The translations under genes were made by a program, and so were the position numbers. Below the pieces are notes generated by a model, which saw only the letters and a list, made by a program, of their open reading frames with translations, was not told the origin of the DNA and ran no database searches. This document shows positions 33,582 through 45,485 of a stretch of DNA of 64,000 nucleotides, one piece after another. The stretch lies in contig NW_024748870.1 in assembly GCF_018991925.1 (NCBI RefSeq), positions 389,007 through 453,006 on the forward strand, in the 5' to 3' direction. This DNA is from Homarus americanus. Lineage: Eukaryota > Arthropoda > Malacostraca > Decapoda > Nephropidae. Every line of letters begins with the position of its first letter. Within the stretch, counting starts at the first letter, position 1.

Positions 33582-35114
33582 TTAATATTTAGTCCAGCCA
33601 CCTTCATTCTCGATTACTTGCTGCAGCCTGTTGGGAACGGAGGCGACGTGATTGTGTATCAGTTGCGGTGTCCGCCTCAGGACCTCCCACTCACGGTGTG
33701 TATGCTCCTGTAGCTGCACCCTGGTTCTCTCTTCAGCTGGCTCCCACACGTTCACAATATTGCCCCAAACGTTCTCTATAGGGTTCATGTCACAACCTTT
33801 ACTTGGCCAGTCTAAAACTTGCACATTTCTTTGTTCTGCAAACCACCGCGTTACAATCCGTGCGGTATGGATAGGACACCTATCGTGCATGAAAATGATG
33901 TTTTCGGGAAACGGGAAAGCATATGCACGCACCGAGGGAAGCATAACTTCTTCGAGTATTTCTAAATACTGTTCAGCTGTGAATCTTCCTTCTATGTCAG
34001 TCAGCTCTCCAACTCCGTGCAAATATATCCATCCCCAAACATTGCAAGTCACATGCCCGTCAGTGAACATTATTGTTCCCCAGAAATCTAAGCCTTCTTC
34101 AGCATACCGTCGAGTAAACTGCAACCTGCCCTCGCGATGTCGCTCATTTAACTTCTCCTTGGTGGCGGGAGTTCTATGGTGAATGCCTCCTTCGTGAAGG
34201 CTTCGCCTGATTGTTAAAGGGGAAATATTTAATTGTAGATCCTCACTTATTGAAAATGAAGTCTTGAAGGGGTTGGCCTCAGCGAAATTCCGGATGGCTT
34301 CAACTTGTGCAAGTGTTGTTCTACGCGGCATTCCCGTCCTGTGGTGGTCCTTTAAACTTCCCTCCTCTTCCCATCGCTTAATCCAATAATATACAGTTGA
34401 CCGAGAAAAACCCAATTCTCCTGCAATTTCAGTGGGTGATGTTACGAGTTGGGGATTTAGAATATAGTTAAAAGTCTACCCAGATCCCAACAGGCAACAA
34501 CAATAAAAAAACAAAGACAATCGGACTATAAAAGGGTAGACAAAGGATGTGAGTTTTTGGTGTGTATAATAAAGTACCATAAATTCCTTAACAAAATATT
34601 CAGCTTTCTATAATTTACCCTTAACCATACTTAACCTAAACATACGCAACATTGGCTTAACAGTATATACATATTTATACAACATAAAACAATCGTGAAG
34701 CAAGGTGGAGGTGGGAGGCAATATAAGATTACAAAATACTCAAGTGCAGTGCTGAGATGGCTGACGAGTAAGGCTGAGTATTGGAGAAGATGGTAGGTAG
34801 TCACTGTGCCGTAGGTTTCCAGGATAGGTGATCCTAGTGTGGTCACTTCCCAGAGTGAACTGAACTCTCCTCGATCTGGAGCTGATGAGGAAGACTTGGA
34901 GGAGGTGACGCAACAACCAGGATATGGAGAAGGAAACCCCGGAGTGGTAACTAAGACTAGTCATACTCGGGTTTCGTCCCTAGATGGCGTTGCTCGTGGT
35001 GCTGGGTAGGTAGATCAGGACAATAGATGGCGTGGTTCGTAACAGTGAAAACCCAGCCTCTTTTATGCCGATTATTCTTCCACGTTCAGTGATTTTCTGC
35101 GTGTGGTATTCCAT
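33582..35114 (-). pseudogene. Tc1-like transposase, split by a solo LTR
   Basis: The main frame (33,582-34,415, 277 codons) and an N-terminal piece from ATG 35,114 belong together across the solo LTR at 34,440-35,044. N-terminus: helix-turn-helix (ERGRIIGIKEAGFS, then EIAGELGFSRSTVYYWIKRW). Catalytic part: FTDG (first Asp), FMHDRCPIHTA (second Asp, usually HDNAPCHTA), and DWPSKGCDMNPIENVW (the Glu of DD34E). After FTD the text jumps to CNVWGWIYLHGVGEL, so about 25-30 residues usually between these motifs are missing. Insertion and deletion make it inactive. No host role is indicated. Confidence 0.88.
34440..35044 (+). mobile_element. Solo LTR, family sLTR-1, copy 2
   Basis: TGTTACGAGTTGGGG to TTCGTAACA, 605 bp, with a 4-bp target duplication GTGA (34,436-34,439 and 35,045-35,048). 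TATAAAAG and AATAAAG as in copy 1. Inserted in the Tc1-like transposase; removing it with one duplication copy restores the frame. Confidence 0.92.
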
Positions 35115-36200
35115 GTTGGCAGGGTCCTTCTACAATTGATGGAGTGGAAGGGTAGTCAGCACTGACAACACCTCTGTCTCCCCCACCTTCCCGCCAATAA
35201 CGTCAGCGTTATATTTATATTTATTATGCATTTATAAAAAATAAACGAATAAATAAATGAATAAATAAGATACAAATTTATAATACATCATACACAATTT
35301 TGGAAAAGAATGAATTTTTTTTAAAGACACCAGACTAAACGTGACGTAATCGACACAAGTCAGAAACCATTATTTAGGGGAGCGCTGGCGCAAAGAGTCA
35401 CTCAACGAAAGAAATGCCATTTGCTGTTTACAATATTCATAGTCTTGGAATAACAATGATATTGCTAGATAATGGCTTGTAAAAGTATTAGGCATATGCT
35501 ACAGTACTATTTCACACCATCAGACGGATGGTTCGTAAGATTAATTACCATCACCTTCAATTGAACAATTTAATTATTAAATGCAGACACAGACTGACAC
35601 ACACACACACACACATACGCACACACTCCACATGCGCACACACACACACTCCACATGAACATACGCACACACACACTTACTACAGGTAGCAGTGAACCGA
35701 TGATTCTTCTTAATCCCACAGGGAAGTAAAACAGCAGTTTGTGTTGCAAGAAATCAACGTCTTTAGAAAGAAGTTTTGTTTAGCATCGGTTACATACGAC
35801 TGGATTAATTACCGGAAATGGATTAAACGTTTGAAGACAATTTTCGTATAAATTAATGATAAACAGGCAACCTCATAAACAGCCTTCACACAGCTGTGCC
35901 CGATGCATGATGTTCTTTAACATACTTACCGATTTTTACTTTTGTTTCATTGGCTTATTGTTCTATCCATTTTAAAATCAAATTAACAGTATATACTAGC
36001 AGAAAGGCATAATATATTGCGAAACAACAAAGCCCAACCATTAATTAAGCAACGGGGAACTAATTAACCAATCACCGATCACTTTTACATTCATTCATAA
36101 TTTTTACTACGTAGTATAGTAAACAAACGGCCTTGAGTTGCCAGCTGTCTCCAGCAGTGTTCGAAGAATCTTGAACGAGACTGTACATAGAACCAACCTG
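35115..36200. other. Intergenic with CA-rich tract
   Basis: CACACA-rich stretch at 35,587-35,672. No coding signal recognised. Confidence 0.45.
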
Positions 36201-36210
36201 TAATCTCCAG

Positions 36211-36390
36211 AAAGGCGACCTTGTCTTCGTCTCCGGAGAAGATCTTCCTCCCAACAAACGGCCATTGGGCAGGGTCACGACAACAGTCCCGGGAGCCAAT
36301 GGTCTACGCCTTTTGCTTGTGAGAGCCTTATCTGGGGAGTTCCGAAGGCCAGTGACCCGTGTATGCCTTATTGAACACGCCACACTATAA
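36211..36390 (+). pseudogene. BEL/Pao Pol C-terminal fragment
   Basis: Sixty codons from Lys at 36,211 to TAA at 36,388-36,390 read KGDLVFVSGEDLPPNKRPLG, then a Leu/Arg-rich part and GEFRRPVTRVCLI. This is the pattern of the DUF5641 tail that follows the integrase core in BEL/Pao retrotransposons (GDLV...LPP..WPLGR...RPV..LCLL). In the frame immediately upstream there is a stop, so the rest of pol is broken or gone. It lies just before an LTR-like segment, as expected for the 3' end of such an element. Confidence 0.7.
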
Positions 36391-36418
36391 ATCTTGGGCG
36401 ATTGCCCAACGCCGGGAG

Positions 36419-37033
36419 TGTTATTGCCGCTGCCATTAAATCTTTCGACCTGTGACCTCGCCAGATGTAGAAGTGTTTACAGACAAGTCCTGGTTCTGCT
36501 GAGTGGACTGTCTTCGACTCTTGGCGGTGCTACCCGCCCCTCCATGAGACAGATAGCCCTGTCGAGTGATGCTGTGAAGATTGCCTTCTCCTGTCCGAGA
36601 ATTTGTGCTGGGACGATATACGCAATACTGTTGTCTCTTGGAACACCATACTGATCTGCATTGACCCGCACTTGTAAGTACAGCCTAAGTGATGACGTAC
36701 CCCTCGATACTAAAATATTGTTGACTAATTACGCCTACTCGTTTCTGCCTAACCTGGAGTAATAAGACAATGCAGAATGAAGCGAAGCTAAGATTAATAG
36801 AATTATGAACTTTGTGTTATGTCAGTATGTTTAATAAATTGTAATTAAGATAAAATTGTGTGAGTCTAAATAATTATGTATCAGGTGGATCACCATGTAA
36901 TATTATGAACGCCTTCTCCTCTGCAGGTTTTGACCACATCAATAAATATTGAATGCGTCAAAAGATGGGTTTCGATCATTCCCTTCGACTTCCCCGTAAC
37001 CTGAACGTCCTTAACTAAGGCTCTGTAATTCTG
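36419..37033 (+). repeat. Probable BEL/Pao LTR
   Basis: Begins TGTTATTGCCGCTGCC right after the DUF5641 stop and a purine-rich CGCCGGGAG. Contains AATAAATTG near 36,832 and AATAAATATTG near 36,940. The right end is uncertain; no second LTR is present. Confidence 0.4.
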
Positions 37034-37452
37034 GCATCAAGCTATTGGACAAGAATAAAGGTAGATACTGAGGGAAAATGATTCCACTAACATACTCTAA
37101 AAATGGTATGAAATTAAATTTGGTTAAAGATGTCATTAACATACAACTACAAGAATCAACTCCTTGGCTTTACTAACCTGAAATTCCAATTAGATACTCT
37201 TGCTTCTTCCATCATTACTGGTTGTACATTTAAAAGAACAACTCCTCTACTACGCTGCAACTTCCCAGCACCTGACTGCTCTGTACATATAATACACATA
37301 AAGAATACTCCATTGTGAGTTTCCTTTCTCACCTCCATCCTTAGTGCGAGATCTCCTTCATGTACATATGTATTTGAGCCTAACAAAGAGAAAATAGACA
37401 AACACAAAGAGAAATTTGACAACTGGCGACATACAATACGCTACAATTAGTG
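37034..37452 (+). repeat. Flank and possible LTR 3' part of gypsy-A copy 2
   Basis: The stretch before gag ends in GCTACA, one base, then TTAGTGACCC, a decayed version of the LTR end and primer-binding site of copy 1. The LTR start is not clear. Confidence 0.4.
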
Positions 37453-37480
37453 ACCCACGGAGTGACGCACACACACAAGG

Positions 37481-40318
37481 ATGGATGAGAAACGGATCTC
37501 TCTTCCAGTCTTCAACCACAACATCGAGGACTGGATAATTCATGTGGAGGCAGCTCTCACCGGCTCAACAGCTAAAGACGAGCAAAAGTACGTCGCCCTG
37601 GTCTGTTCCTTGCCCACAGAAGTCGCCACGCAAGTCTCAGAAGTCATCACCAACCCTCCAGCTAACAACAAATTCGCAGCTCTACGAGATGCTCTGAAGA
37701 GGCGATACCAGCGGCCTGGCACCAGTCTCCTGCAAGACCTATAGTCTACCCCTCAGCAACTCAACGCCTGCACGTCTCTGGGACGAGATGCGTAGACTGA
37801 ACTCCCGCCACACAGACAGGCTTCCTAACACTGTCCTGCGCCAACTTCACGCCCAGAAGCTCCCCGCAGAAGTTCGCCTCGCCCTGTCCGCACTGGACTA
37901 CTCTACAATCCCCAGCGACCTACACAGCCACGGCAGACAGAGCATTCCATGAATACACTGCTGTGCGCCATGATGCCGCAGACAACTCAGCGGCCACACC
38001 GTCACTTACCTCCGATCTCGTCAACCGGATCAACGCTCCTCAGACGAGCAACACCTCACAAGACATGAGGGACCTGCTACAGTCTCTACACCGCAGGATG
38101 GACACCCTCGAGCAGATCTGCTCCTCCATGCCTGCTGCTGGGCCTGTTCCTGCCCCACGCACTGTGTCCAACCAACCCCGACGTCTTCGTCCTGCCTCGG
38201 ACACCGCCGCTAGCTCCCAGCACAGTGCACCTACCCGCTGCTAGTACCATGAACGCTTCGGTGCTAACACTAGACGTTGTGAGGCCCCGCAACTACTAGG
38301 GAAACGGCATCGATGGGGATTGGTAGATGCCACAACCTCCATCACTTCAGGCGTCTCACTGCTGCATATCACCGACCACATCTCCGGTAGGAAATTCTTC
38401 GTTGACGCTGGGGCATCGGTCAGCATCATCCCTCCCTCACTGTGAGACACATCGAAGCAACTCTCATATGAACTGTTCGCCGCCAACGGTACCCCTATCG
38501 CCTCCTACGGCGCACACATCCTCGCCTTAGACATTGGTTTTCCCAAGACTCTGTGCTGGTACTTCGTGGTGGCAGACATCTCTCATCCCATCCTTGGCTT
38601 CGACTTCCTCACCTTCCACAAGCTCGTCGTCGACCCAAGCAACCTCTGCCTCATCCATGAGCCTACAGCACACACGATCTGGGATACACGTGCCGCAGTC
38701 GCCGACATTATCACCTGCCTCTCGCTGTCCAACGAGTTCTCCTCCCTGCTCATGGAGTTCAAGCAACTTTTTTCATCCCGAGTCTCTACACCACCACCTA
38801 CGGCGGGAATCTTCCACCACATCGAAACTATAGGATCTCCAGTCTTCTCACACCCTCGCCGCCTTCACCTTGAGCTCCTGAACGCAGCCAAGGCGGAATT
38901 CAACAGACTCCTGCAACACGGCATCATTCAACCTTCAAAGAGTCCCTGGGCATCTCCTCTTCACAAGGTTCCAAAGCCATCATCCAACGACTGGAGGATA
39001 TGTGGTGACTACAGAGCCCTGAACTTCGTCACCAAACCTGACAGGTACCTTATCCTGCATGTCCCGGACTTCCACCACAAACTTCATCTCTAGACCATCT
39101 TCTTGAAGATCGATCTTGGAGCGTGCCTTCTATCAGATTCCAGTGGCCCCTGCAGATATCCAGAAGACTGCCCTCACAACTTCATTCAGACCTTCCAGAG
39201 GTACATGGACCACAGCTTCGCGACCTCGACTTTGTCACTGTCTATATAGACGACAATCTCGTCGCATTTCCGACGCCTGCCGAGCATCATCACCACCTAC
39301 AGCTCCTTCTCCAACGTCTGCAGAACAACAACACGAATGTTCATCCCTCCAAGTGCGTCTTCGGAGTCTCCTTCATCGACTTCCTCGGTCACAGAGTCTC
39401 GTCGAGCGGCATCCAACCCCTACCACAAAAGGTAACTGCCATTAAGGAGTTCCCAAAACCTGAAACAGCGAAGAAGCTCCTAGAATTCCTGGGCTTAGTC
39501 AACTTCTACCACCGCTTCATTGTCCAGTCTGCTAACATACTCTTTCCTCTCCACGATTTTCTCAAGGGACTCCCCAAGAAGTCTCACAAGCCTCTCATTG
39601 TGGACTCAAGAGGCTTTTACTGCATTCACCACTATCAAGCAGCACATCACACGCCTTACCCTGCTCGCTCACCCTGTCCCCAACGCCCGTACCATTCTCA
39701 CAGCAGACGCTTCTTCTACTGCTGTGGGCACCGTCTTACAACAGGAGGTCAACGGATCTCTCATGCCCATTGCCTTCTTCTCACAGCAGCTTCAACCACC
39801 TCAACTCAAGTACAGAGCCTTCGATCGAGAGCTCCTGGTCATATACCTTGCTGTCAAGCATTTCCAGCACTTACTCGAGGCCCGTCAGTTGACCATCTTC
39901 ACTGATCACAAGTCCCTCCTCCACGCCTTCGCTTCAGTCTCCTAGACACATACACTTCGTGTTCTTCGCCACTTGGCTTACATCTTGGAGTTCACCAGCG
40001 ACATCCAACACATCAAGGGCAGCCATAATGAAATCGCCGACACCCTGTCTTGTTGTATACCCAGCATTCTTCCCTCATCTCCACCCATGGATTACAGACA
40101 GCTCGCAGTAGCTCAAGAGAACGACGAAGACTTTGCAGCATACAAGACATCTCCCTTAGGTCTCGCCCTCCAAGAACTCCCCGTTTCCGGCACGAACATT
40201 AAGTTGTGGTGCGGCATGTCCTGTGGGCAGCCAAGACCGTTCGTGTTTCACATCCACCGCCGGGCCATCTTCGACCGCAGCCATGGTCTCAGCCACCCAG
40301 GTGCACGAGCCTCCCACC
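37481..40318 (+). pseudogene. Ty3/gypsy gypsy-A, copy 2 (broken gag-pol)
   Basis: Same family as 1-3091. Gag opens at 37,481 (MDEKRISLPVFNHN) but is frameshifted after 37,744; further gag pieces run to about 38,330. The gag/pol junction keeps GGGAAAC and most of the pseudoknot. Pol: protease region (FVDAGASVSIIPPSL, with Ala for Thr in the D-T-G), RT pieces with [11 protein letters not shown] and VTVYIDDNLVAFP, thumb, and RNase H with [12 protein letters not shown] and FTDHKSLLHAF. It continues to the His pair of the integrase zinc finger (about 40,280) and is cut at 40,318 by the gypsy-C LTR. Stops and frameshifts throughout; dead. Confidence 0.87.
38299..38356 (+). promoter_or_regulatory. 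Frameshift signal of gypsy-A copy 2, partly preserved
   Basis: GGGAAAC at 38,299-38,305 and the same 8-nt spacer. Stem 1 (38,314-38,322 with 38,333-38,341) pairs at 8 of 9 positions, including one G-T; stem 2 (38,325-38,332 with 38,349-38,356) at 7 of 8, including one T-G. Stem 1 positions 1 and 7 changed from C-G to T-A on both sides. A gag-frame TAG directly before the heptamer marks the copy as dead. Confidence 0.75.
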
Positions 40319-40524
40319 TGTTATATGTGTGTATGTTTATATGCTGCCTTTATTGAGCATATTTACATTATATATTATGTTACTTCTTACCAAAGTTAGA
40401 ATGTGTTAAGGCCTGTGTAATCAAGAATGCGTTAGGCACGTTGTACGACTACAACAATAAACAACTTGAACAAGAGTCAGCACGTGGCTTCTCCGTCTCC
40501 CATTAAATCATATAAGATATTACA
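40319..40524 (+). repeat. 5' LTR of Ty3/gypsy element gypsy-C
   Basis: TGTTATATGTGTG to ATATTACA, 206 bp, followed after one T by TGGCGACGAGGATGGG, a typical gypsy primer-binding site. It interrupts the integrase of gypsy-A copy 2. Confidence 0.75.
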
Positions 40525-40711
40525 TTGGCGACGAGGATGGGATTCACAAAGTGTTGGTGAAGTCCTTGAAGAGAGGATAGTGACCACTGAAGGGAAGGCT
40601 ACTCTGAACCTGGAGAATTTGAGTGAATAGAGCAACCATGGCTGGCGTCAGTGGATACATCAGACATCCTATTGTGAGAGAATGGACTTCTTCTTCCTAG
40701 CAAATTAATCA

Positions 40712-41326
40712 ATGAACGATGGTGGTGATGTTCAGATGAAGAAGGCCCTTGAAGAGAAAGGGAAAGCAATCTTTTTGACAGAGGTGGGAGTTAATGTTTC
40801 AGATTACCAAAATTCTAAAGCAACTTTTGATCCTGTTTCATTTGAGATTGCAGAAAGTTATAAATTTGGCACAAGAGATAGAGGAAAAGATGAATCAATA
40901 AGTGATTATTTAGTAGTTTTAAAGAAGTTATCCATTCGCTGTAACTTTGGACAGTTCTTGAACTGAGCTCTAAGAGACAGGTTTGTGATAGGTCTGAATT
41001 ATGAAAAAATACGGAATAAGTTAATGAACACCACTAACTTAACTTTTGAAAAAGCATGTCAGAGAGCTACAAGCATGGAATTAGCAGAGAAAAACACCAG
41101 AGAATTTGTTCCTAATACCGGTAGTGAAACAGTTGGCAGTTGTGGCTCAGTGTGTAAAGTAACTGTTGATAAAAGGAAGAATTATGCCACGAAACAAGGA
41201 ACACATGATGATTTAAAATGTAAGAGATGCCTAGGGAAACATGAAAGCTTTCAGTGTAAGTTCAAAAATTCAAGATTTTACATTTGTCAGTGTATTGGAC
41301 ATATTGCTCCTGACTGTGAGAAATAA
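40712..41326 (+). pseudogene. gag: Gag of gypsy-C
   Basis: Frames 40,712-40,966 and 40,985-41,326, in the same phase and separated by a TGA stop after FGQFLN. The C-terminal part carries zinc-binding motifs: CKRCLGKHESFQC (C-x2-C-x3-H-x4-C) and, decayed, FYICQCIGHIAPDC. Similar to Gags of the widespread invertebrate K02A2.6-like gypsy group. The stop makes it a pseudogene. Confidence 0.75.
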
Positions 41327-43345
41327 ATTACAGACCCTGCCAGCCAGAAGTGATAAAGGTAGAGTATATGTCGTTGAAGGTGATGAGAAGGAAATGAAAA
41401 ACAGTACTCATGAGAGTGTTAGTAATTTTGAACCTGATAATGATGAGAGTGCCCATGTGTTTACTATTTACACCAGTCATGAAGAGAAAGTTAAACATAG
41501 ATATAATGTGGACTTGCACATTAATGACACAACTGTAACCATGGAAGTGGATACTGCAGCTGAATTTCTCCATAATGAGTAGAGATATGTATGAGAAGCT
41601 ATTTGCACATATGCCTTTAGAAGACTCAGGTGTCAAGTTGAGAACCTATACTGGAAAGGTTTTGAACACAGAAGGTAAATTAGAGTGTGAGGTAAAGTAC
41701 AAAAATCAGAATTTGAAGTTGCCATTAATTATAGCTAGTTATGTGAATAGACCAACTTAGGTAAGAACTGGTTGTCTGAACTTGAGATGGACTGGAAGGA
41801 GATATTTAGTGTTAGAATGTGTAACAGTGTTCCAGGTCATGAAAAATTGCTTTAAAAATACAAGATTTTTTTTGTTAAGGGACAGGGTGGTATAAAGGGT
41901 TATGAAGCTCATATCACTATTGACAAAGATGTTACACCCATATATGCTAAGTCCAGACCTGCTCCTTATGCATTAAAAGGTGAGGTTGAGAAGGAATTAG
42001 ACAGACTTGTGAGTGAGGGAATTATTGTGAAAACCGCCAAGAGCAATTGGGCTGCTCCTATAGTAATTGTACCTAAAGCTCATAAATCTGTTAGACCAGT
42101 GGTTCTCAACCTTGTTTGCCCCATGCACCCCTTTCACCATATGTCAGAATGTCATTCCCCCCTCCTTTCCAAGATTGTCTGCCTCAAAAAGTGGATTCCA
42201 AATAATATGCATATAATACTGAAAATCCTATATTTTTTCCATATTAGTATCAGTTTCCCCCCCCCCCCTGAAAACCTGAGGGGGGAAATTCCCCCCTGGT
42301 TGAGAACCCCTGTGTTAGACTATGTGGTGATTATAAAGTTACCATTAATCAAGCTGTTGAGGACGAGCAACCACGTCTCAAGGTTTGTTCGCTGCACTAA
42401 CAAGTGGAACCATTTTCACTAAGTTAGATTTGTCCCAAGCATATGCTCAGGTCTGTGTTGATGCTGAAAGTCAACAGTACCTTACCATCAACACACATAA
42501 AGGATTGTGCTAGTTCAAAAAGGTCGCCTTGTGGTGTTAAAAGTGCACCAAAGTTATTTCAGTGCATCATGGACAAAATTTTTGTGGGTCTTCCCAATGT
42601 GTTATGTTTTCAGGATGATGTCCTTATTGTTGATAGTGACATCCAAAATCATGTCAAAACCCTAGCCACAGTATTCGAAAGATTGTTGGCACACAATGTC
42701 AGGCTCAACAAGAGCAAATGTTCATTCCTAGCTAAAGAAGTAACTTATCTTGGCTACAAAGTGAATGCAGAAGGGCTGAGACCTGTAGAAGATAAAGTAG
42801 GAGCCATAGTAAATTTAACTGCTCCAAAAAATTTCAGTGAATAGAAAGCCTTCCTGGGTATGATACAGTATTATTCAAGGTTCTTGAGTGAACTTTCATC
42901 AGCTTTAGCCCCTCTGCATGAACTGTTAAGGAAAGGGATTCCATGGAAATGGAACAGTGCAACTCAGAAGTCATTTGAAGATTGTAAAGTTGCTCTGTCT
43001 AGTGCTGATGTCTTGGTCCACTATGTTACCAGTAGAACACTAAAGCTTGCGTGTGATGCATTAGGTTATGGATTATGTGCTGTCAAAAGTCACACAATGG
43101 ATAACGGCAAAAAAAGACCCATTGCATATGTCTCGAGAACTCTTACCCAAAGCGAGAAAAATTATGCACAAATAGAGAAAGATGCTTTGTCTATCATACA
43201 TGGCGTAAAGAATTTTCACCAGTATTTATATGGTAGAAATTTTGTCTTAGTAACTGATCACAAGCCTCTTTTGACAATTTTGGGTCCTAAATCACCTGTT
43301 CCTACACTTGCTGCAGCAAGAATGCAGAGATGGGGTGTGATCTGC
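41327..43345 (+). pseudogene. pol: Pol of gypsy-C (protease, RT, RNase H; truncated)
   Basis: Protease: VDTAAEF in place of D-T-G-A, then LKLPLIIASYVNRP. RT: PIYAKSRPAPYALKGEVEKEL near 41,940, GIIVKTAKSNWAAPI, then interrupted by a MITE (42,097-42,312) and resuming at CGDYKVTIN. Next FTKLDLSQAYAQV, KSAPKLFQCIMDKIF and the catalytic box FQDDVLI (usually Y-I-D-D). Thumb and RNase H follow (AFLGMIQYYSRFLSEL, DALGYGLCAV, VTDHKPLLTILG), ending near 43,345 (RMQRWG), where LINE-B begins. Several stops. Integrase and 3' LTR are absent. Confidence 0.85.
42097..42312. mobile_element. hAT-type MITE
   Basis: 216 bp. Ends CAGTGGTTCTCAACC and GGTTGAGAACCCCTG form inverted repeats, with the 8-bp target duplication TGTTAGAC (42,089-42,096 and 42,313-42,320). 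These ends match the consensus of Charlie/Tip100-type hAT elements. No coding capacity. It lies inside the RT of gypsy-C. Confidence 0.93.
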
Positions 43346-43374
43346 ATAAAAGTAGAGTAAAGTTTTTTCTTTTC

Positions 43375-45136
43375 TTTTTTCTTTTATCCTCTTCACCACT
43401 CGTTAGCCGCTTGGACGATCGGTCACGTCTCAGTTACGCACTGTTGGCAGGTACTGGGCATGCATGCACCGGCCCCTGAAAACACCTGAACCTGCTCCAG
43501 TGTTGGTCAAGTCTGGTCTTGAAAGAACTCACACTCGGTGCCGTCACAACACTTTCTGGCAGAGTGTTCCAAGAGTTTACAACTCTCACTCCGAAAAACT
43601 TTGCCTTCACAGTTTTCTGGACCTAAGGCTTCTTCAATCTTGAGCTGTGACACCTTGTGGGGCGAGCGTCCGCCAGCTCCAAGTAAGGACACTCGACTGA
43701 ATAGTGCCCCTTGAGATGCTTATACACCTCAATTAGGTCGCCTCTTGCCCGTCTGTAGTATAAGCTTGGAAAGTTCAGGCACTCCAATCTCTCAGGGTAG
43801 TTGAGGTGCCGAAGTGCAGGCAAGAGTCTGGTGGCCCTCTTTTGAATATTTTCAACCAAATGACAGTCCCTAGCATATATCGGGGACCAGACGGGGTGAC
43901 TCTTGAAGATCGTTACGAGGGACGGGCAGTCTAGATATCTGAACGACATTCTTATAAGACCCAATAATTTATTTGTCTGATTTACCTTCTCGCAATGACC
44001 CGAGAACGTCAGCTCATTGTCAACATACACACCTCGGTAATTCTCACATTCAGTCTCAAATAGTGCAGTTTCTAAATCCCGTTGGGACACATGATATGCC
44101 TCCTACTGTTTGTACGCCCCAGGTGCATCCTCTTACACTTCGTGACATTGAATCTCAGTGGCCATTTCTTCGACCATTCTTGGAGCTCACAGAGATCCTT
44201 CTGCAGCTCTTCATAATCCGCATGGGTCCTGATTTCCCGAAATATCCTGGCATCATCGGCAAACATTTGTATGGAGGAGTGTACAACGTCAGGCATATCA
44301 TTTATGAAACAAAAAACTACAGTGGGCCCAATACACTGCCCTGTGGTACCCCGCTTGTGATAGGTACACATGATGATTTCGTGCCATTAATCACCACACA
44401 CTGCTTGCGGTCATGTAGAAAGTCTTCCATCCACTCTAGGACATTACCCCGAATTCAGTACCCTTCCAGTTTGATTTTCAGCCTTTCGTGGGCTACTCTG
44501 TCGAAAGCGTTGACAAAATCTAGGTATATATTGTCGATATTAACATCCCATTCCAGAATATGGGTCTAAATATCCAATACCTTGAGCAATTGTGTTAAGC
44601 AGGAGCGCCCCGGCATAAAACCGTGTTGACAATCCTTTTTAAGGTTGTTTCGTTGTAGATGTTCCTTCGCGGCATCTCTGATAATACTCTCAAGTACTTT
44701 ACATATTATGCCGGTCAGGCTCACCGGTCTACAGTTGTTCGATGAGTGACGATCGCCCTTCTTGAAGATAGGACTCACATAAGCTATTTTCCAATCACTG
44801 GGGACCTTTTGTTCATCCAGGCATTTACAGAACAGGATCTTCAGGAGCTCGGTAAGCTTGTTGCTCAACTCTCTTAGCACTCTGGGATGCACCATGTCAG
44901 GGCCGGGACTTTTATGGACCTTTTGCTTTTACAGTTTATTTCTTATACCCTCTTCTGTGAACACAATGTGGGTCAGTGCTGTATCGAACAGTCTGTCCTC
45001 AAACGCAGAAAGGTCAATTGCATCCTCTCTTGTGAACACTGACGAAAAGAAGCTGTTCAATGCCTTAGCTTTATCCTGGTCAGAATTTGCATAACTACCA
45101 CTTTCAAGCCTCAGGTCTGATACTCCTACTCGCATT
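43375..45136 (-). pseudogene. LINE-B, CR1-like reverse transcriptase (broken)
   Basis: Minus-strand pieces in order: 45,135-44,929 (linker, KAKALNSFFSSVFTRE), 44,895-44,566 (PSDWKIAYVSPIFKKGDRHS, NCRPVSLTGIICKVLES, QHGFMPGRSCLTQLL), 44,371-44,072 (catalytic MFADDARIF and LQEWSKKWPLRFNVTKC) and 44,090-43,623 (thumb and C-terminus, IQKRATRLLPALRHLNYPER). The untranslated 3' end reaches 43,375. Frameshifts and stops separate all pieces. The endonuclease is absent, so it is 5'-truncated. Related fragments lie at 8780-9430 and 14,515-14,735. Confidence 0.85.
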
Positions 45137-45161
45137 TATTAATTTCGACTTTTGAACTAGC

Positions 45162-45485
45162 TGGTTAATTGAAAGTTAACCAGGCTGGTACATTTATATT
45201 ATATTGGGCTTTAGTAACGAAACCCAATTGTAGTTTCTGCTTTTATTAAAAAGTATTGTTTATATAATTCCTGAGTGTAGATCAACTGTAACTTTCACTA
45301 TTTATGAGCGTGAAGAGAGAGGACGGCAGCTATGTAAATAGACCGTTTAATCACGTCCGTTCGATATAAGATTATTAGTGTGACTCCTATGAGTAGTGAC
45401 CCATCGAGGGAGAATGGAATAGGCACGTCGTCCTCCCTCGAGGGAAGACAGAGCCATCCACAGCGGCTCTCAAATAACGTCTTCA
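45162..45485 (-). repeat. rep-A copy 3 (LTR-like, truncated)
   Basis: Matches copy 1 from its palindromic end (TGGTTAATTGAAAGTTAACCA) to CAAATAACGTCTTC. The half with the TATA-like box is missing. Confidence 0.6.

Noticed and set aside
36072..36383. 103-codon minus-strand frame
   Set aside because: It is antisense to the BEL/Pao DUF5641 fragment, which has recognisable motifs.
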